This document shows positions 32,297 through 44,089 of a stretch of DNA of 64,000 nucleotides, piece by piece; the first letter of the stretch is position 1, and each line of letters begins with the position of its first letter. Made by a program: the position numbers and the translations under genes. Below the pieces are notes generated by a model, which saw only the letters and a program-made list of their open reading frames with translations, ran no database searches and was not told the origin of the DNA. This stretch comes from Zygnema cylindricum (lineage: Eukaryota; Streptophyta; Zygnematophyceae; Zygnematales; Zygnemataceae): positions 98,790 through 162,789 of the forward strand of contig JBBHKE010001953.1 of the NCBI GenBank assembly GCA_037447655.1, read 5' to 3'.

Positions 32297-32944
32297 TGTT
32301 GGATTTGTGCGATCTCGGGCGATACCTTTCGATGCTTTCGGTATAAATGAACCTACACGATTTATATATGGAACGTCATGGACTCACACGTGTGGAATCA
32401 GACGGAGGATTCCATGAAAAAATGTACAAAAAATAGGACAAAAGGAAAACGACCGTTTGTGGTTGAATAGAGACACGTGGCATTATGTGATAAGACCACT
32501 CAAGTAGACATTTCACAGCATAGTGAAGCACTCAAAGATATAAAATGCATACAGCATTAGAGATATGCATCTTACACAGGCATTACATTCAAAGAATTCA
32601 AGGAATTCAGACATGACATTTATTGTGAATCTTTCGTACATAGAGATAGATAACATTAGAATTAGGAGGATAATTCAGCTTTATTAGTGTAAAAAGTTCA
32701 GGAAACAATTGTACTTTGTTGTCATATTTTATTAATCAAATCCAAACTGTCTAAACCTGCCTCTCTCTAATCTGCCTATCTATGCCTTCCTCTCTCTAAT
32801 CTACCTATAAATGCCTTCTCCCTTCTCTAATTTAACCACTGTGATACTCTAAGGTCCACCCTAGAGGTGTATGTTAGGTGTATGTTTGGGACGCGACTAC
32901 TTTAGCCTGAGGCCACGGGCTACGGTGATTGTCCCAAACTAATA
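32297..32944 (+). repeat. 3' LTR of R
   Basis: 648 bp, uninterrupted. TGTTGGATTT start preceded by GAATGGGAG; it ends with the GTTTGGGAC hairpin and CTAATA. It serves as the empty-site reference for the B2 insertion. Confidence 0.75.
32884..32939. repeat. Hairpin at the R LTR end, copy 2
   Basis: GTTTGGGAC...GTCCCAAAC with the same interior as 25719-25774. Confidence 0.6.
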
Positions 32945-34093
32945 GCATACCATGGTGGAAACATTCCACTGACTACCGGAATGTTTCATGACTCATCTCC
33001 GTACGCTCTGTACAGCTCAAGTGGCCCTCTTTGTGCTCCGCCAATAAAAAGTTCGTCCATCCACACCTGAATCTTCATGTGGTCCATTCCGGATAATCCG
33101 CGTCTGTTCATTGTCCGTAAGGAAGGAAAAAAATCCGACGTCCGCGCTTCAATCGTACATGGACCTTGGGAGTTTCCTTTTACTGTCGATTGACGCGTAT
33201 TACTGTCATACTATTCCTTGTTTTTTACTCAAAACTGATAGGGATATTTGACGAAGTTCGAGATCTCTCCCTTTCATTGAGATTTACTAAAAGACCAGAG
33301 TTTATAAAACAATCCTCCGCCTCACGATGAGATCAGAGATTGTAACAAAAAAAAATGATCGTAAAATAAAGATGCACCAAAGAACTAGGAATAAAAACGG
33401 GGAAGGAATTGCAAAAAAAAGAAGTTGAAATGTTTTTTTTAAATAATACCATGACCTATAATTAATTACAAAGAAAAGTACTTAATCCTAAGACAAGTTT
33501 CCTCGGGTTCTAGTCCAAGTTTAACCATAACAAACATTTTTAGCTTTTAAAACTTTGTCTTGGTTGGACCAATGAATTAGCGTGGCATGGTAGTGATTCG
33601 TGGTGAATTGCCATTGGGTGACGCGCACACAAATTTGAAGTTCAAGACCGGCCATTCGAGTCAATGCAAGATGAATTCCACAACTTCGCACAACTGGATC
33701 CCACTTCAAGCAAACACTGGAGAGCCTCACACGCAAATCATGAAAGGTAGAGGTGTCGAAAGAGAATTTGCAGGGGAAATTAGTCCACACTAGACATAAT
33801 ATGCGAGTCATTTAAGCTTTGTGGTAACATCATGGTGAAGGATTCACATAGCCCAGCTAAGGTAAGCCCCTAAGGGAAATTACAATAAAATACAAAACAC
33901 TCCACTCCAGCCCAATTATGAAATAGTTGGTTTTTACTCATTAGATGTACTTTCTGATATATCAATGTGTTATATGTGACTTGCGACTTGTGAAATCCTC
34001 AACTTGTGTACGACGTGCAGCTTGCTTTCCCTAGCTTGTTGCATGTGCATTTGAACAGGGCTGCAATGTCCATCAAATAGTTGCACATTTAAT
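32945..34093. other. No recognisable gene
   Basis: Single-copy-looking sequence with short frames only, between R and the D/C pair. Confidence 0.45.
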
Positions 34094-34096
34094 GGG

Positions 34097-34135
<39 letters not shown>

Positions 34136-34146
34136 ATGGTTAGGGT
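34094..34146 (+). repeat. (GGGTGA)n microsatellite
   Basis: About eight GGGTGA units followed by GGTTAGGGTG. One base from the plant TTTAGGG telomere type in places, but short and internal. Confidence 0.85.
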
Positions 34147-34299
34147 GTGAGGGCACTTGGAGTAGGATACATGGATGAGTAGTTGGCCACCACCATCGTC
34201 AAATATTTCCAACCATGGAGGGTGATCATGTGAGGATCATACCTCCCATCATCCCTCCCTCCCACCCTTCTACCCTCCCTTTCTCTCTCCCCTCCCTCC

Positions 34300-34555
34300 A
34301 TTCGGAAAGGTTTTTCCCTTCACCTTCCGTTGCATCTGAACTCCGGGTGATATTCTGGACAGTCTCAGATGATTCTCCGTAGTAAGCTCCTCCAAAGCTA
34401 GGTGGCGGACATCTCACTTGTCCCGCAACAATTCCCCATAAGTGCTTCTCGAAAAGCAATCCCTCCATTGTAAACGCCCAATACGTGAAGCCTGTTCCAT
34501 CAAACATAGGCACCCTAGATGGTGGGCCCATAACCTGAAACTCTGAGACCTCCAT
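34300..34555 (-). pseudogene. Element D gag, N-terminal fragment
   Basis: The ATG at 34553-34555 (MEVSEFQVMGPPSRVPMFDG) runs as far as GEGKNLS near 34300 and then loses homology. It matches gag of B2 closely (YWAFTMEGLLFEKHLWGIVAGQVRCPPP). The start lies within the LTR as in B2 and A. The rest of gag and all of pol are missing. Confidence 0.85.
34520..34535 (-). other. Primer-binding site of D (iMet anticodon arm)
   Basis: On the minus strand GGTTATGGGCCCACCA directly follows the LTR end, identical to the PBS of B2. Confidence 0.85.
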
Positions 34556-35728
34556 TGGCCCTCAGAGTATGCAGATCCAAAAGAAGCTAATCTAGATAGT
34601 GCCGACTCCAAGTTAATATAAACCCAAGTGACTGACCCCTTGACAGTCAGAACCCCAATATAGATTCACCCCTGTGAAATAACACTTTCTGTGTGCTCAG
34701 TTCCACCACAGAATGCAAAGTTAGAATATGAGATTTGGACACATTCACCCACTTTGACTTTCCCTTAGAAATACAGCCACCCTGGCAGACAAAAACTCTG
34801 ACCGACTACACCCCTGTGTAGCCTAGACTCCCCTGAGTCCGCAGCAAAAAGAATCACTGAAAATGGTCAAGTAAATTGATAGTTATGGCTGGCCAAAGTT
34901 TGCCATTTATACAGGGTGCTCTCTGGGAGAGGCAGCTGCCTACCCAAAATTTATCTAAGTCCTATTCCCTCTCTAAAACTCTATCTACTGAAGTACGGCA
35001 CCAATCAAATTACTGTATCGTACATAAAAGTACAGGTGCCGGTGTACTTTATGTACGGCCATTGTACGACATGGCAAAAATGTCGACACGTGTCATATCC
35101 GGATTTGTTCCCGTAATCTCCGGAGTTGCCGCAATCCAATGTAGTGTTACCACGTGTCACTTAATGTGGCGGTGATCGCAAACCGCCAAAATCGTACGCC
35201 GCGATCTCGGCATCCTTCGCGGCCGTCCGATCAATTTGGATTTCAATCGTGGCCGTCATAAATACCTGCGCGGTATTCTTTCCGGCGTCAAACAAACCGC
35301 GCGGTATTTATTTCGTAATCGTACCGTACGTCGTACTTTCCACAACTGTTTCTATGCAGTATCCATATAGTTCTAGTTAAATGAATTATTCTTATAGTAA
35401 CTATTTAAATAAATATCATACCTCCTAATATTTAATATAATTAAGACTATCTGGATAAGACTACCGGCTATTGTCGGTTTGACAAGTGGCAGGTACCAGG
35501 ATCAAATCCTGGACCTGGCGAAACTATCTTTTACAGAAAACCCCCTATAAAACAACTGTCTGTCTCCCTCTAGACAGCACAGGCAGCCATGGCTAACTCC
35601 TCCTTCAGTCTTCAGTGACTGCGACAAGTGTGGGGACTTGAGGAGGAGTTAGAGGCAGGCTGTCAATATCTACTATTTTGCTTTTTATTTTGCAATCTCT
35701 AGACCTAGAAAATACTTGAATTCCAACA
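34536..35728 (-). repeat. 5' LTR of truncated element D
   Basis: 1193 bp, TGTTGGAATTC at 35728 to TTTCA at 34536. It is a mosaic: the half next to gag (34560-34900) matches the U5 side of B2, while the outer half with the tRNA-like module matches A, B1 and C. It abuts element C head to head. Confidence 0.85.
35435..35521 (+). other. tRNA-like module in LTR (element D)
   Basis: Plus strand, antisense to D. Perfect T-arm-like hairpin CCAGG-ATCAAAT-CCTGG (about 35498-35514), flanked by CAGGT and ACCTG that extend the stem. The D-arm region (GACTATCTGGATAAGACT) keeps the GG-ATAAG core. Confidence 0.6.
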
Positions 35729-36745
35729 GACGATTGGGGCGTCCATCAAGTCTTGGAATTCCTCCAGGGTTTAAAGGAAGCAGATTCACCAGGAAAGAGG
35801 ATTCACCTTCAACGGAGGAAACAAAGGAAGGAGAGGTGGTGGACAAAGGAAAGGAGAAGGAGGCGACCACACCAATAGCAACTGGTTTAGCATTCATGTC
35901 ACCTATTCCGAGGAAGAGGAGAATGATACTGAAACCTGGGACTTCAACAATATGGCGGCAAAGCACTTCATCCTACGCCATCTCACTCAAGGACTTGCAT
36001 GTCCTCATTTGCAGGTAGAAAGGGCATCCGATCTTTGGATGGCTCTCATAGAGATGTACCGAAGTGGTACGATTCAGCAACAACAGTTGGCTGATCAGAA
36101 AGTTAACGAGTATGTATACAAAGGGGGAAATATGTTGGATTTTTGCAATGAGTTTGCTACACTCTTCATGGAGCTAGAGAGTGCGGGAAAAGTTTTTAGT
36201 GAAAAAGAAAAGGTTAACTGTTTACTGATGAAGTTACCTGATGAGTTCGAGAACATAGTCAACCGTGTGCAGGACTTGCCGGACTCAAGGTGGATATGGA
36301 ACTCAGTGGTAGGGATGATTCTCGTTCGAGAGAATACGATTGAGATCCGAAGGGGAGGAAAGAGTGGCCAAGCCTTGGCAACAGCGACCGATTGGAGGAA
36401 CAAGGATTCACGGAAACCGGTCGGAATCTATAGGGGGAGGGAGCAGAATAATGAGGTTGACGAGTTCGAACCAAGGGCTCCCAAAGGTTTATGTCATTTT
36501 TGTAACAAACCGGGGCACTATATGGCAGAGTGCACTAATCTAACCAAGCTTCGGTTAAAGGAGGGGCAGACCGGTGGTACCCCGAGAAGAAAGAAAAAGG
36601 CCCTTGTCACACAGGTACTTGAGGCAGAATCCGAGGACGAGGACGATGAGCTCCTTTTGGATGAGGAGTTGGAGGCGAAAAATGAGGTTAAAATTCCACG
36701 AAGGCAGAAATGTGTTTACGGTGGATTGAAAGGTGAAGCAGGCTA
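35729..36745 (+). pseudogene. Element C gag (5'-truncated)
   Basis: Begins at LGRPSSLGIPPGFKGSRFTRK, with one frameshift near 35915. It then has a long clean frame (35952-36742): MAAKHFILRHL, YVYKGGNMLDFCNEFATLFMELESAGK, LLMKLPDEFENIVNRVQ, knuckle CHFCNKPGHYMAEC near 36490-36535, acidic linker EAESEDEDDELLLDEELEAK, and KCVYGGLKGEAG up to a TAG at 36743, where relatives have Trp. Confidence 0.85.
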
Positions 36746-39700
36746 GATTATAGATTCAGGTGCCTCCATGCACATGTGTAAGGATAGGCACCTGTTCAAT
36801 AAGATAAGAAAGATTCCCACCGTAGAGATAGAGTACGGGGATGGGAGGATAGTCACCACTACTCTTGTAGGATTGGTAGATGTGAAAGTGTTAGTAGAAG
36901 GAAAGACATCCATATTAACATTCTCCGATGTATTGTTTATTCCGTAGCTGAACAAAAACCTTATTTCTACATCTATATTAGATGATAAGGGTTTTTTCAC
37001 TACCAGTAGGGAAGGAGTCTTTACTGCTAGTTTTGAGGAGGATGTCTATTTCATTGCTGAGAAAGGTAGCCATGGGATGTTTAGGCTGATCTTAAGTAAT
37101 GAAACGAAGAAACTTTATTAAAGTGGTGTTCATGAAATTATGATGTGGCATAAGAGGCTTGGGCATGTGAATCTAGATAAGTTAAGAGAGATGAAAAGAT
37201 GGGAGTGGTGGAAGGGATTAAGTTTAGTGAGAATGATAATATAAGTGATTGTAGTGGATGTGCTCAAGGTAAAACACACAGATTACCCTTTCCTAAAATA
37301 GCCACATATAAGGGAGAAAAAATTCTAGATCTAGTACACACAGATATTTGGGGACCAGCTAAAGTGCCCTCACCGGGGGGGAAGAGACTTATGATGACTA
37401 TCACTGACGATTGGTCTTGGTATTCCTGAGTGTATTTTTTGAAAAACAAGTTCGAAGCTCAGGATTGTTTTAGACAATATAAAGCATGGAGCGAAAAACT
37501 TCATGAAACTCCAATCAAGAGAATAAGGAGTGACAATGGTGGAGAGTATACTTCTAACCAGTTTGAGGATTTTCTGAGGGAAGATGGGGTCCAACACCAA
37601 AAGACAGTTCTAGAAAATCCGGAACAGAATGGGGTAGCTGAAAGGTTAAATAGAACACTAAGTGATAGTTTTAGAAGTATGTTGTCGGATAAGAAGATAG
37701 GAAAAAGGTTTTGGGCAGAAGCAATGAACTGTGCTAATTACCTCAAAAATAGAGTTCTTACTTCAGCTATAAAAGATCAAACACCTTATGAGAGATGGAC
37801 AGGCCGGAAACCAGACTTATCTCGTTTAAAGGTTTTTGGCAGTCAAGTATTCAGTCTAGATACAGATCAGTCTAATTGGAAGCTAGATCCTAAAGGAAAA
37901 CCGGGATACTTTTTAGGATATGATGAGGATGTTAAAGGATATAGAGTTTATAATCTAAAAAGAGAAGATATAATCTTAGTAAAGCATATAGTAGTTATGG
38001 ATGAAAGAAAGTGTGTGGATCCCTTCAAATATACAAAGTCAGTAAAAATCAGATTTGAGTCAGAAAATTCCGATGACTTTGAGCTTCCTAACTATCGAGG
38101 TTTTAGAGAAGATGACATTCTTGCAGATACAAATCAGACCGAAAAGGACTCGGCTGTGGAAACTCTAGTGACAACTCTAACCGAAGCGGAAGACGTGGTG
38201 GAAATTGATTCGGAATCAAGGGATAGGGGAGAAGTCGAGTTTGTTCGAAAGAATCCACGAGAACCATCTATTCCGGCCTCAGATTTTGAGGGGGGAAAAA
38301 GAAGTGGCAAAAGACTACAAGAAAAACAGGTTAATAACAAGGTAACTAAACTATCTCATCAAGATGAACCTCAAACTTATGGAGAGGCGATGACTTGTCC
38401 AGAATGAAACCGGTGGAAGACAACCATCAATGAGGAGATGGCCTCAATTATGGCAGCCGATACTTAGGAGCTGGTGGATTGTCCACCTAACGGAAAACCA
38501 ATCGGTTGTAAGTGGGTTTTCAAATTAAAACTGAACCCAGATAACACAATCGAGCGCTACAAGGCCTGATTAGTGGCAAAGGGATTTACACAAAAAGAGG
38601 GAATTGACTACGAGGAAACCTTTGCCTCGGTGGTCAGATTTCCATCCGTCCGCATACTTCTCAGCCTAGCAGCAACAAAAGACATGGAAGTGCACCAGAT
38701 GGACATCAAGACAACCTTTTTGCTTGGAGAATTGGAAGAGGAGATCTTCATGCGACAACCCGAAGGGTTTGTGGAGGAAGGAGAGGAGAGTAAGGTATGC
38801 CGGCTGATTAAATCTCTTTATGGTTTGAAAAAGGCGCCTCGACAGTGGAATAAGAAGCTTGATGAGTTTCTTACCGGTCTAGGATATATCTGGATCAGCT
38901 CAGATCACTCAATCTATGTTTTCCAAGATGAGGAAGGTTTTATATTTATTGCAATTTATGTTGATTATTTGCTTGTCTTAAGTAAATTAATGGAAAAAAT
39001 TAAAAACTGAAAACCGATCTTAAGGGGAGATTTGAAATGAAGGATATGGGGGAAGCAAAATATAATTTGGGAATTCAAGTAGAGAGAGACCGAAAAAGAA
39101 AAATTATAAGATTGACTCAAAAAAAAGCAATAGGGAACATGCTTGAAAAATTTCAAATTGATAAATCTAATAGTTGTACAACTCCAATAGAGTTGAAAAA
39201 GGGAAGTGAGGGGAGTGAGGAAGAAGGAGTCATAATCTTAGACGAGAAATTATCTCCTGAAGAACAGAAGTTCATGCAGACTATTCCTTATAGGCAAGTA
39301 GTGGGAAGTCTAATCTATATTTTGAATTGTACTCGTCCGGATTTAGCTGCAACTGTAGGAGTGCTGAGTAGAAGTCTAAATGCTCCCACTAAGAGGGATT
39401 GGGAGGCAGCTAAGAGAGTCGTTAAATATTTGATAGGAACTAGGGATCTATGGTTGCATTTGGGTGGGGAAAATACTGACATCACTACTTAGAGTGATGC
39501 CAGTATTGGTGATGCTCCGATGAGGATATGCACTTCTAGATATGTATTATATGTGGGTGATGGGGCTTGCTGTTGGAGTAGCAAACAGCAAAAAGTTATT
39601 GCTCAGTCCACCATGGAGGCTGAGTATATGGCCTTTTGCTCAGCTGTAAAAGAATTGATGTGGGTAAAGTCTTTGCTTGGTGAGCTTGGTCACCTTAAGA

Positions 39701-39951
39701 GTGGTGTGCAAATTTTTTTTTGTGATAATCAGGCAGCAATCGCTATTTTTGCCAATCCTAAACATCATTTTAAAGCCAAACACATGGACATCAAACTCAG
39801 CTTTGTTAGAGAGAAAGTAGAAAACAAAATAATCAGTTTAGAGTACCGACCAGATAGTGAGATGGTAGCAGATATGATGACCAAACTTGTGCCTTCCCCT
39901 AAGCTAATTTTTTGCAAGGAGAAGTGTGGTCTGAAATTAAAGATTGACTAG
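36746..39951 (+). pseudogene. Element C pol: protease, integrase, RT, RNase H
   Basis: Protease IIDSGASMHMC near 36750. Pre-integrase zinc region WHKRLGHVNLDKL...CSGCAQGK at 37143-37270. The integrase keeps all three acidic residues: HTDIWGP near 37340, SDNGGE near 37530, and VAER near 37640 with 35 residues between the last two. A long clean frame (37430-38407) covers the integrase core and the linker. RT at 38410-39010 has MAKGFTQKEGIDYEETFA, HQMDIKTTFL, LKKAPRQWNKKLDEFL, and YVDY in place of YVDD, a catalytic Asp lost. RT end and RNase H (39037-39951) has VVGSLIYILNCTRPDL, then a TAG where relatives have Trp, and STMEAEYMAFCSAVKELMW, ending at TAG 39949. Most premature stops sit at Trp or Arg codons of the relatives. 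Confidence 0.9.
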
Positions 39952-39964
39952 AAAATAAGGGGAG
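39952..39964 (+). other. Polypurine tract of C
   Basis: AAAATAAGGGGAG between the pol stop codon and the 3' LTR; identical in B2. Confidence 0.85.
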
Positions 39965-41023
39965 TGTAGAAACTAATGATTTTATTAGTATTTTCTAGGT
40001 CTTAAAAGAAATATAGAAGTCGAGGCAGTCTATCTCTAACTTCTCTCTCCAACTCTCAAACATGTCGCAGTCACTGAGAAATTGGAGAGGAAGCTAGAGC
40101 CATGGCTACCTTGGCTATCCTGAGGTTTACGGGAATTTTATATTAGGGTTTATTTATTTAATTAAAAGGTATGTGCCGGCGGCAGGATTTGATCCTTGTA
40201 CCTACCGGCCGGCAGACAGGAAATAGCCGGTAGCCTTAGCCGTTTAATCTAGCGGTAGTGTTACGTAGCATATAGTTTGATATTTATTTAAATATGTATA
40301 CGTGCGATAAACCATTTAACTGAAATGAATTACGGGATACATAGATCCAGTAATATATAATGTACGACTTACGGTACGGACAAAAATCAGTACCGCGCAT
40401 TTGTTTCGTAAATGAAACAAATACCGCGCATGTATTTATTACGGCTACGATTAAAGCCGAATTTAATCCGACGGCCGGGATTAGCGCCGAGATCGCGGAG
40501 GAAGATTTCGGCGGTTTGTGGCCATCGCCACATCGGATGACGCGTGGCGAAATTCCGTTGGATTGTGGAATCTCCGGAGATTATGGCACCGAATCCGGAT
40601 TTGACATGTGTCGACATTTTGGCCATGTCGTACAATGTCCGTACATAAAGTACACCGGCAGCTGTACTTTTGCGTACGGAACTCAATTCTGATTGGTTTC
40701 GTACATCAGTAGATAGAGTCTGTGAGAGAGATAGGACTTAGAAAAATTAGAAGATAGGACCCCCTCTCCCAGAGAGCTTCTGTACAAAAGGTCAACTTTG
40801 ACCCTCCATAACTTACTGCTGAGGGGAGCAAATTCAGAGATTCTTTTTGCTATCGACTCAGGGGAGTCTTGTCTTCACAGGGATGAAGTTGGTCAGAGTT
40901 TTTGTCTGCCAGGGTGGCATTTATTTTTGCTTAAACACAAAGGGGTTAGGATTATCCTAGAGGCTTCTTGGAAGCTGTCCACTCTGAGGACTTATAGAGG
41001 TCTCAGAGTTTCAGTATGTTTGG
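39965..41023 (+). repeat. 3' LTR of C
   Basis: 1059 bp, TGTAGAAACT to TTTCA. It shares all landmarks with the LTR of A: tRNA-like module, GTAC cluster near 40628-40680, and TACAAAAGGTCAACTTTGACC around 40782-40803. The right flank gtatgtttggg is itself the end of an R-type LTR. Confidence 0.9.
40173..40262 (-). other. tRNA-like module in LTR (element C)
   Basis: Minus strand, antisense to the element. B-box-like GGATCAAATCC at about 40192-40202. Blocks ACGGCTAAGGCTACCGGC and GCCGGCCGGTAG align with the 5' LTR of A. GCCGGC on both sides of the T-arm could pair. Confidence 0.5.
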
Positions 41024-41027
41024 GAGG

Positions 41028-41075
41028 CGACTACTTTAGCCTGAGGCCACGGTCTACGGTAATGGTCCCAAACTA
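41028..41075. repeat. Hairpin of the R LTR end, copy 3
   Basis: GTTTGGGAG...GGTCCCAAAC directly right of the LTR of C. The rest of the R LTR is absent to the left, so C (or D+C) seems to have landed within an R-type LTR. Confidence 0.5.
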
Positions 41076-41583
41076 ACATCATGGTGTAGCTCTTTCTCAA
41101 CTGATTTTGTTGTTTCTTGGTTTTTGAGACACAAAATGGCTAATGGAGGTAATATCAAATTAGTAGTTAAATTTTCCAAATCTAATTCCATGTATGTTTG
41201 TTGTTGGCTAAAGATTTATAACTTAGTTCCTAATCAACTCTTGAAGATCAATTGCGGAAATCTCATTTTTATTCAATAAAGGAATCTATAAATTTAAACT
41301 TTTCTTCCAAAACTTGCGTCCACAGTCTGTAGCCTCATATATACACGTGTACCTAATGTGAAACGTGTAGCCTAGTGCTTCAACGCTCTATAATCTAACA
41401 ATAAAAAATAGATTACCTAGTTTAAGTCGCTTACTATAATTTTTTGTGTGTTTGAAAAAACCACAGTTTACATTCACGGTTTCTATATCGTTTGACAAAT
41501 TGTATAGCTGACTTAGGGTTTCTGATTATTTGCCATTCATCTTAACCTTCGTTTGTTCGTTTATTCATACACGTTCTTGTTGA

Positions 41584-41808
41584 GTGTTTGCTACAACTTT
41601 AGCCTTTGAAAGTGTTTATTTCATTGCAAAAGCTGGCCAACTACAAGTTCCAAGTATCGCAGAAGAACAGTTTCTCGTTTGTTCCGGACAAAAAAAAAGT
41701 TGTGACACGGGTGGCTCGCCGACAGATGCCCTTAACTATGATACTAACAATAGCCTCAATTTCAGGGAAGCTTATTCCGGTCCTAAAAGCTGCAGTGATC
41801 CGAAGGTA
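41584..41808 (+). pseudogene. Isolated papain-like cysteine peptidase exon or fragment
   Basis: The frame reads FATTLAFESVYFIAKAGQLQ, then VPSIAEEQFLVCSG...CDTGGSPTDALNY. This matches the peptidase C1 pattern after the active-site Cys: (CW)AFA...LE..Y.IK.G.L..LSEQ.L.DC.....C.GG.P..AF.YI. It is bounded by AG at 41580-41581 and a GTATAA donor-like site at 41809. The catalytic Cys would lie in the preceding exon; the His and Asn regions are not found downstream. It is most likely a captured or decayed exon, less likely part of a gene with long introns. Confidence 0.45.
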
Positions 41809-44089
41809 TAATAGAATTTTCAGTTATAATTGTATTAGAACATTTAAAATACCGATGTCATAATATAAGACAAACAAGTCTGGTGGTCTCTACCTAATCT
41901 TACTTCACAAGAAGGACAATGCTAACGTTAAATGTATGAATGTTCTTATATTTAAGATGCATACAAACTTTTTAGAATGCTTTGCCCGAAACATTCTTGG
42001 CAAAATTTTGATACAAAAAAAAACATTTAATGTGAAGTTATTAGAATTCTTGTAATTTCTCTACAAAAAGAAGAAAAACAAAAGGAAGAAAAAGTAGTTT
42101 TCCCATTTTTTACGCAGCGTAGGTGATGACAGCCAACAACATGAGAAAAACCGAATACTTGGTGTAAAACTCCGAATACTTGGTGTAAAACTAGTTGACA
42201 AGAAGGTAACTTTTTTTATATTTGTTGTTCTTTGATGGAAATTTGAAAGTGTAGGTCATTTCGATCTTTGCGCATTTTACCAAATGGCATGTAGGTACAC
42301 CGTGAATTACTATTAGTGTAAAGAGATTATTCAAGTAAAAAAACAAAAAGTGTTAGGAACTTTTTGGGTTTAAAGGCCTACCGCCAACCAAAATTAATGC
42401 TAGTTTATATGTCTAACACTAATTTGGATCCATTTTCACATATTGTAGCCAATATAGCCAGTGTTCACATGGACAACGTTTGGACATGTGCGAATTCTCC
42501 TTCCACGTATTTATGTATTTATGTATGGATCGTTTCTATGTCTTTTATTTTTGTTGTTTTGACGGACCTGTTTGTCTCAACGACCTACAATTGATTTCGT
42601 CGACAGAAAGTAACCTCCTGTGGAGGCATTAAAATCCCTTTGAAACCCTAATCCCTTTGAACTCATTAAAAAACCTTAAAAACTCTAAAACCTTAAAAAA
42701 ATCTTGGAATAAATTATGGAAATAACTTTTTCCAAAAAACCTAAAAAATATAAAAAAAAACTACGAAATCCCTCTCTAACTACTAGAAAACCACGAGAGG
42801 CCCGAAAAAGACCTAAGAGACAAAATATTGGCAAAAAATTGTAGTTTTATGGTAACATACAACTCCAACGTTCATACAAAGGTACAAAAAGTACAACACT
42901 AGGAGATTCAATTTTTTGGAGGGTAGAGTACGGTCACAAGAATCATATCTCCGAAACATATACGAGGTTCGCACTTGAAAAAAGGGAAAACATTATGGGA
43001 TGAAAACGGTTACTTTTTTTTGTGAGCTGTGAACTAGCACGTGACGCTAGCCTACGTTAACTACACTGTGAATCGTAATTAGAGTTATAAAGGCTAAGGG
43101 TGAAGTTCCATCATACGTTTTTGTAATTGTACAGCAAACTCCACAGACCGGGTCCATAGAGTCAATGTTCCATCACGTAGAGTTTGTAAGCCACGTGATC
43201 TAAAATGACTGTCGTCACGGAAGCACGATCCGATATTGAATATCTTTTAGATTTTTAGCATCGACAAACTTAGCTTCAAATCTTCACTTTCCTACCATGT
43301 ACCTGAGTACGAAGTAATCATACGACTGAACTTTTATACTTTTTGCAGACGCCTATTTGTACGCCAGCTCATTTTTTAGGGTTTTCGTTTTCGAACATAA
43401 CAAAAGTCCTTTGAGAGAAATAGTGTGAAAAACAAAAATTACCAAAAATAGCGTGACGAAAGAATGTTATGAAATTTCGTTTTTATTTTCGGTTGTATTT
43501 TGGAAAGCACGTGTCATGTGCAAATCTTAAGATTTTTCGTTGGTTTTCCATCATGACACGTAATTGAATCGTCCAGCGTGTCACGAACTTTTTTTTCTGT
43601 ATCTGCCAACCCACCTCCTCGAGGTGGGTTGACAATTACAGAAAAAAATGAAGCGAACTCCTCGCAAATGAACATCTGACGGCCACTATTACCTCGAAGA
43701 CCTTCGGAAAGTATCGGCAAGATTCTTTGTAGTGTTGTTTTTCGTATAAAAACAAAATAGGCGGTACGATTTGGTACGGAGGGTCGTGGATTTTTGTAAA
43801 CTACGCCACTTTTCGCCTGATGGAAGGTCACCCTAATTCGGTGGTCCTAAATTTCGACTCTATCACGTTAAATAGAGTACATAATTCTAAATTCTTCTTT
43901 ACGTTGTTTAATGTACTTTCTGATTAAGCGTTAATAACTCTAATACAATGCGGTTTTAAATAGTGTGGCGTACGGTTTTATCATCGTTTTGAAAATGAGA
44001 GAGAGGTTAAGATAAGGATGCAAACTCGTAAAGAGTGTGTAGGTGGGGATGTGAGAGGGAGTGAGAGGCTTTCAGATTGTAGAAAAAAG
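41809..44089. other. AT-rich sequence with MITE ends; no gene
   Basis: V-type ends at 42296 (TACACCGTGAATTACTATTAG) and 43064 (TACACTGTGAATCGTAATTAG), and a U-type end at 43806-43838. A short palindrome CCACCTCCTCGAGGTGGGTT is at 43610-43629. No open frame with a known motif. Confidence 0.45.

Larger units (their letters stand above)
20959..32944 (+). mobile_element. Old LTR element R, non-autonomous, with B2 inserted in its 5' LTR
   Basis: Two related LTRs (20959-25777, interrupted, and 32297-32944) bound a region of about 6.5 kb. The 5' LTR is followed by an iMet-type PBS and the 3' LTR is preceded by GAATGGGAG, a polypurine-like stretch. The flanks gtata (20954-20958) and gcata (32945-32949) match at four of five bases, fitting a worn target duplication. 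The interior shows no protease, integrase or RT motif, so R resembles a large retrotransposon derivative (LARD). The interior also carries later repeats (S, T). Confidence 0.65.
35729..41023 (+). mobile_element. Copia element C, 5'-truncated
   Basis: Plus strand: gag from its early part, complete but broken pol, polypurine tract and 3' LTR. The 5' LTR, PBS and gag start are missing, cut exactly where the outer end of D's LTR begins. D probably inserted into C's gag in inverse orientation, after which the left portion was deleted. Confidence 0.85.

Noticed and set aside
34094-34146. Telomere or interstitial telomere
   Set aside because: GGGTGA repeats are not the plant TTTAGGG unit and the tract is only about 50 bp long.
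34226-41023. One single LTR element
   Set aside because: The D part is on the minus strand with its own PBS and gag start, while C is on the plus strand; they are two elements.
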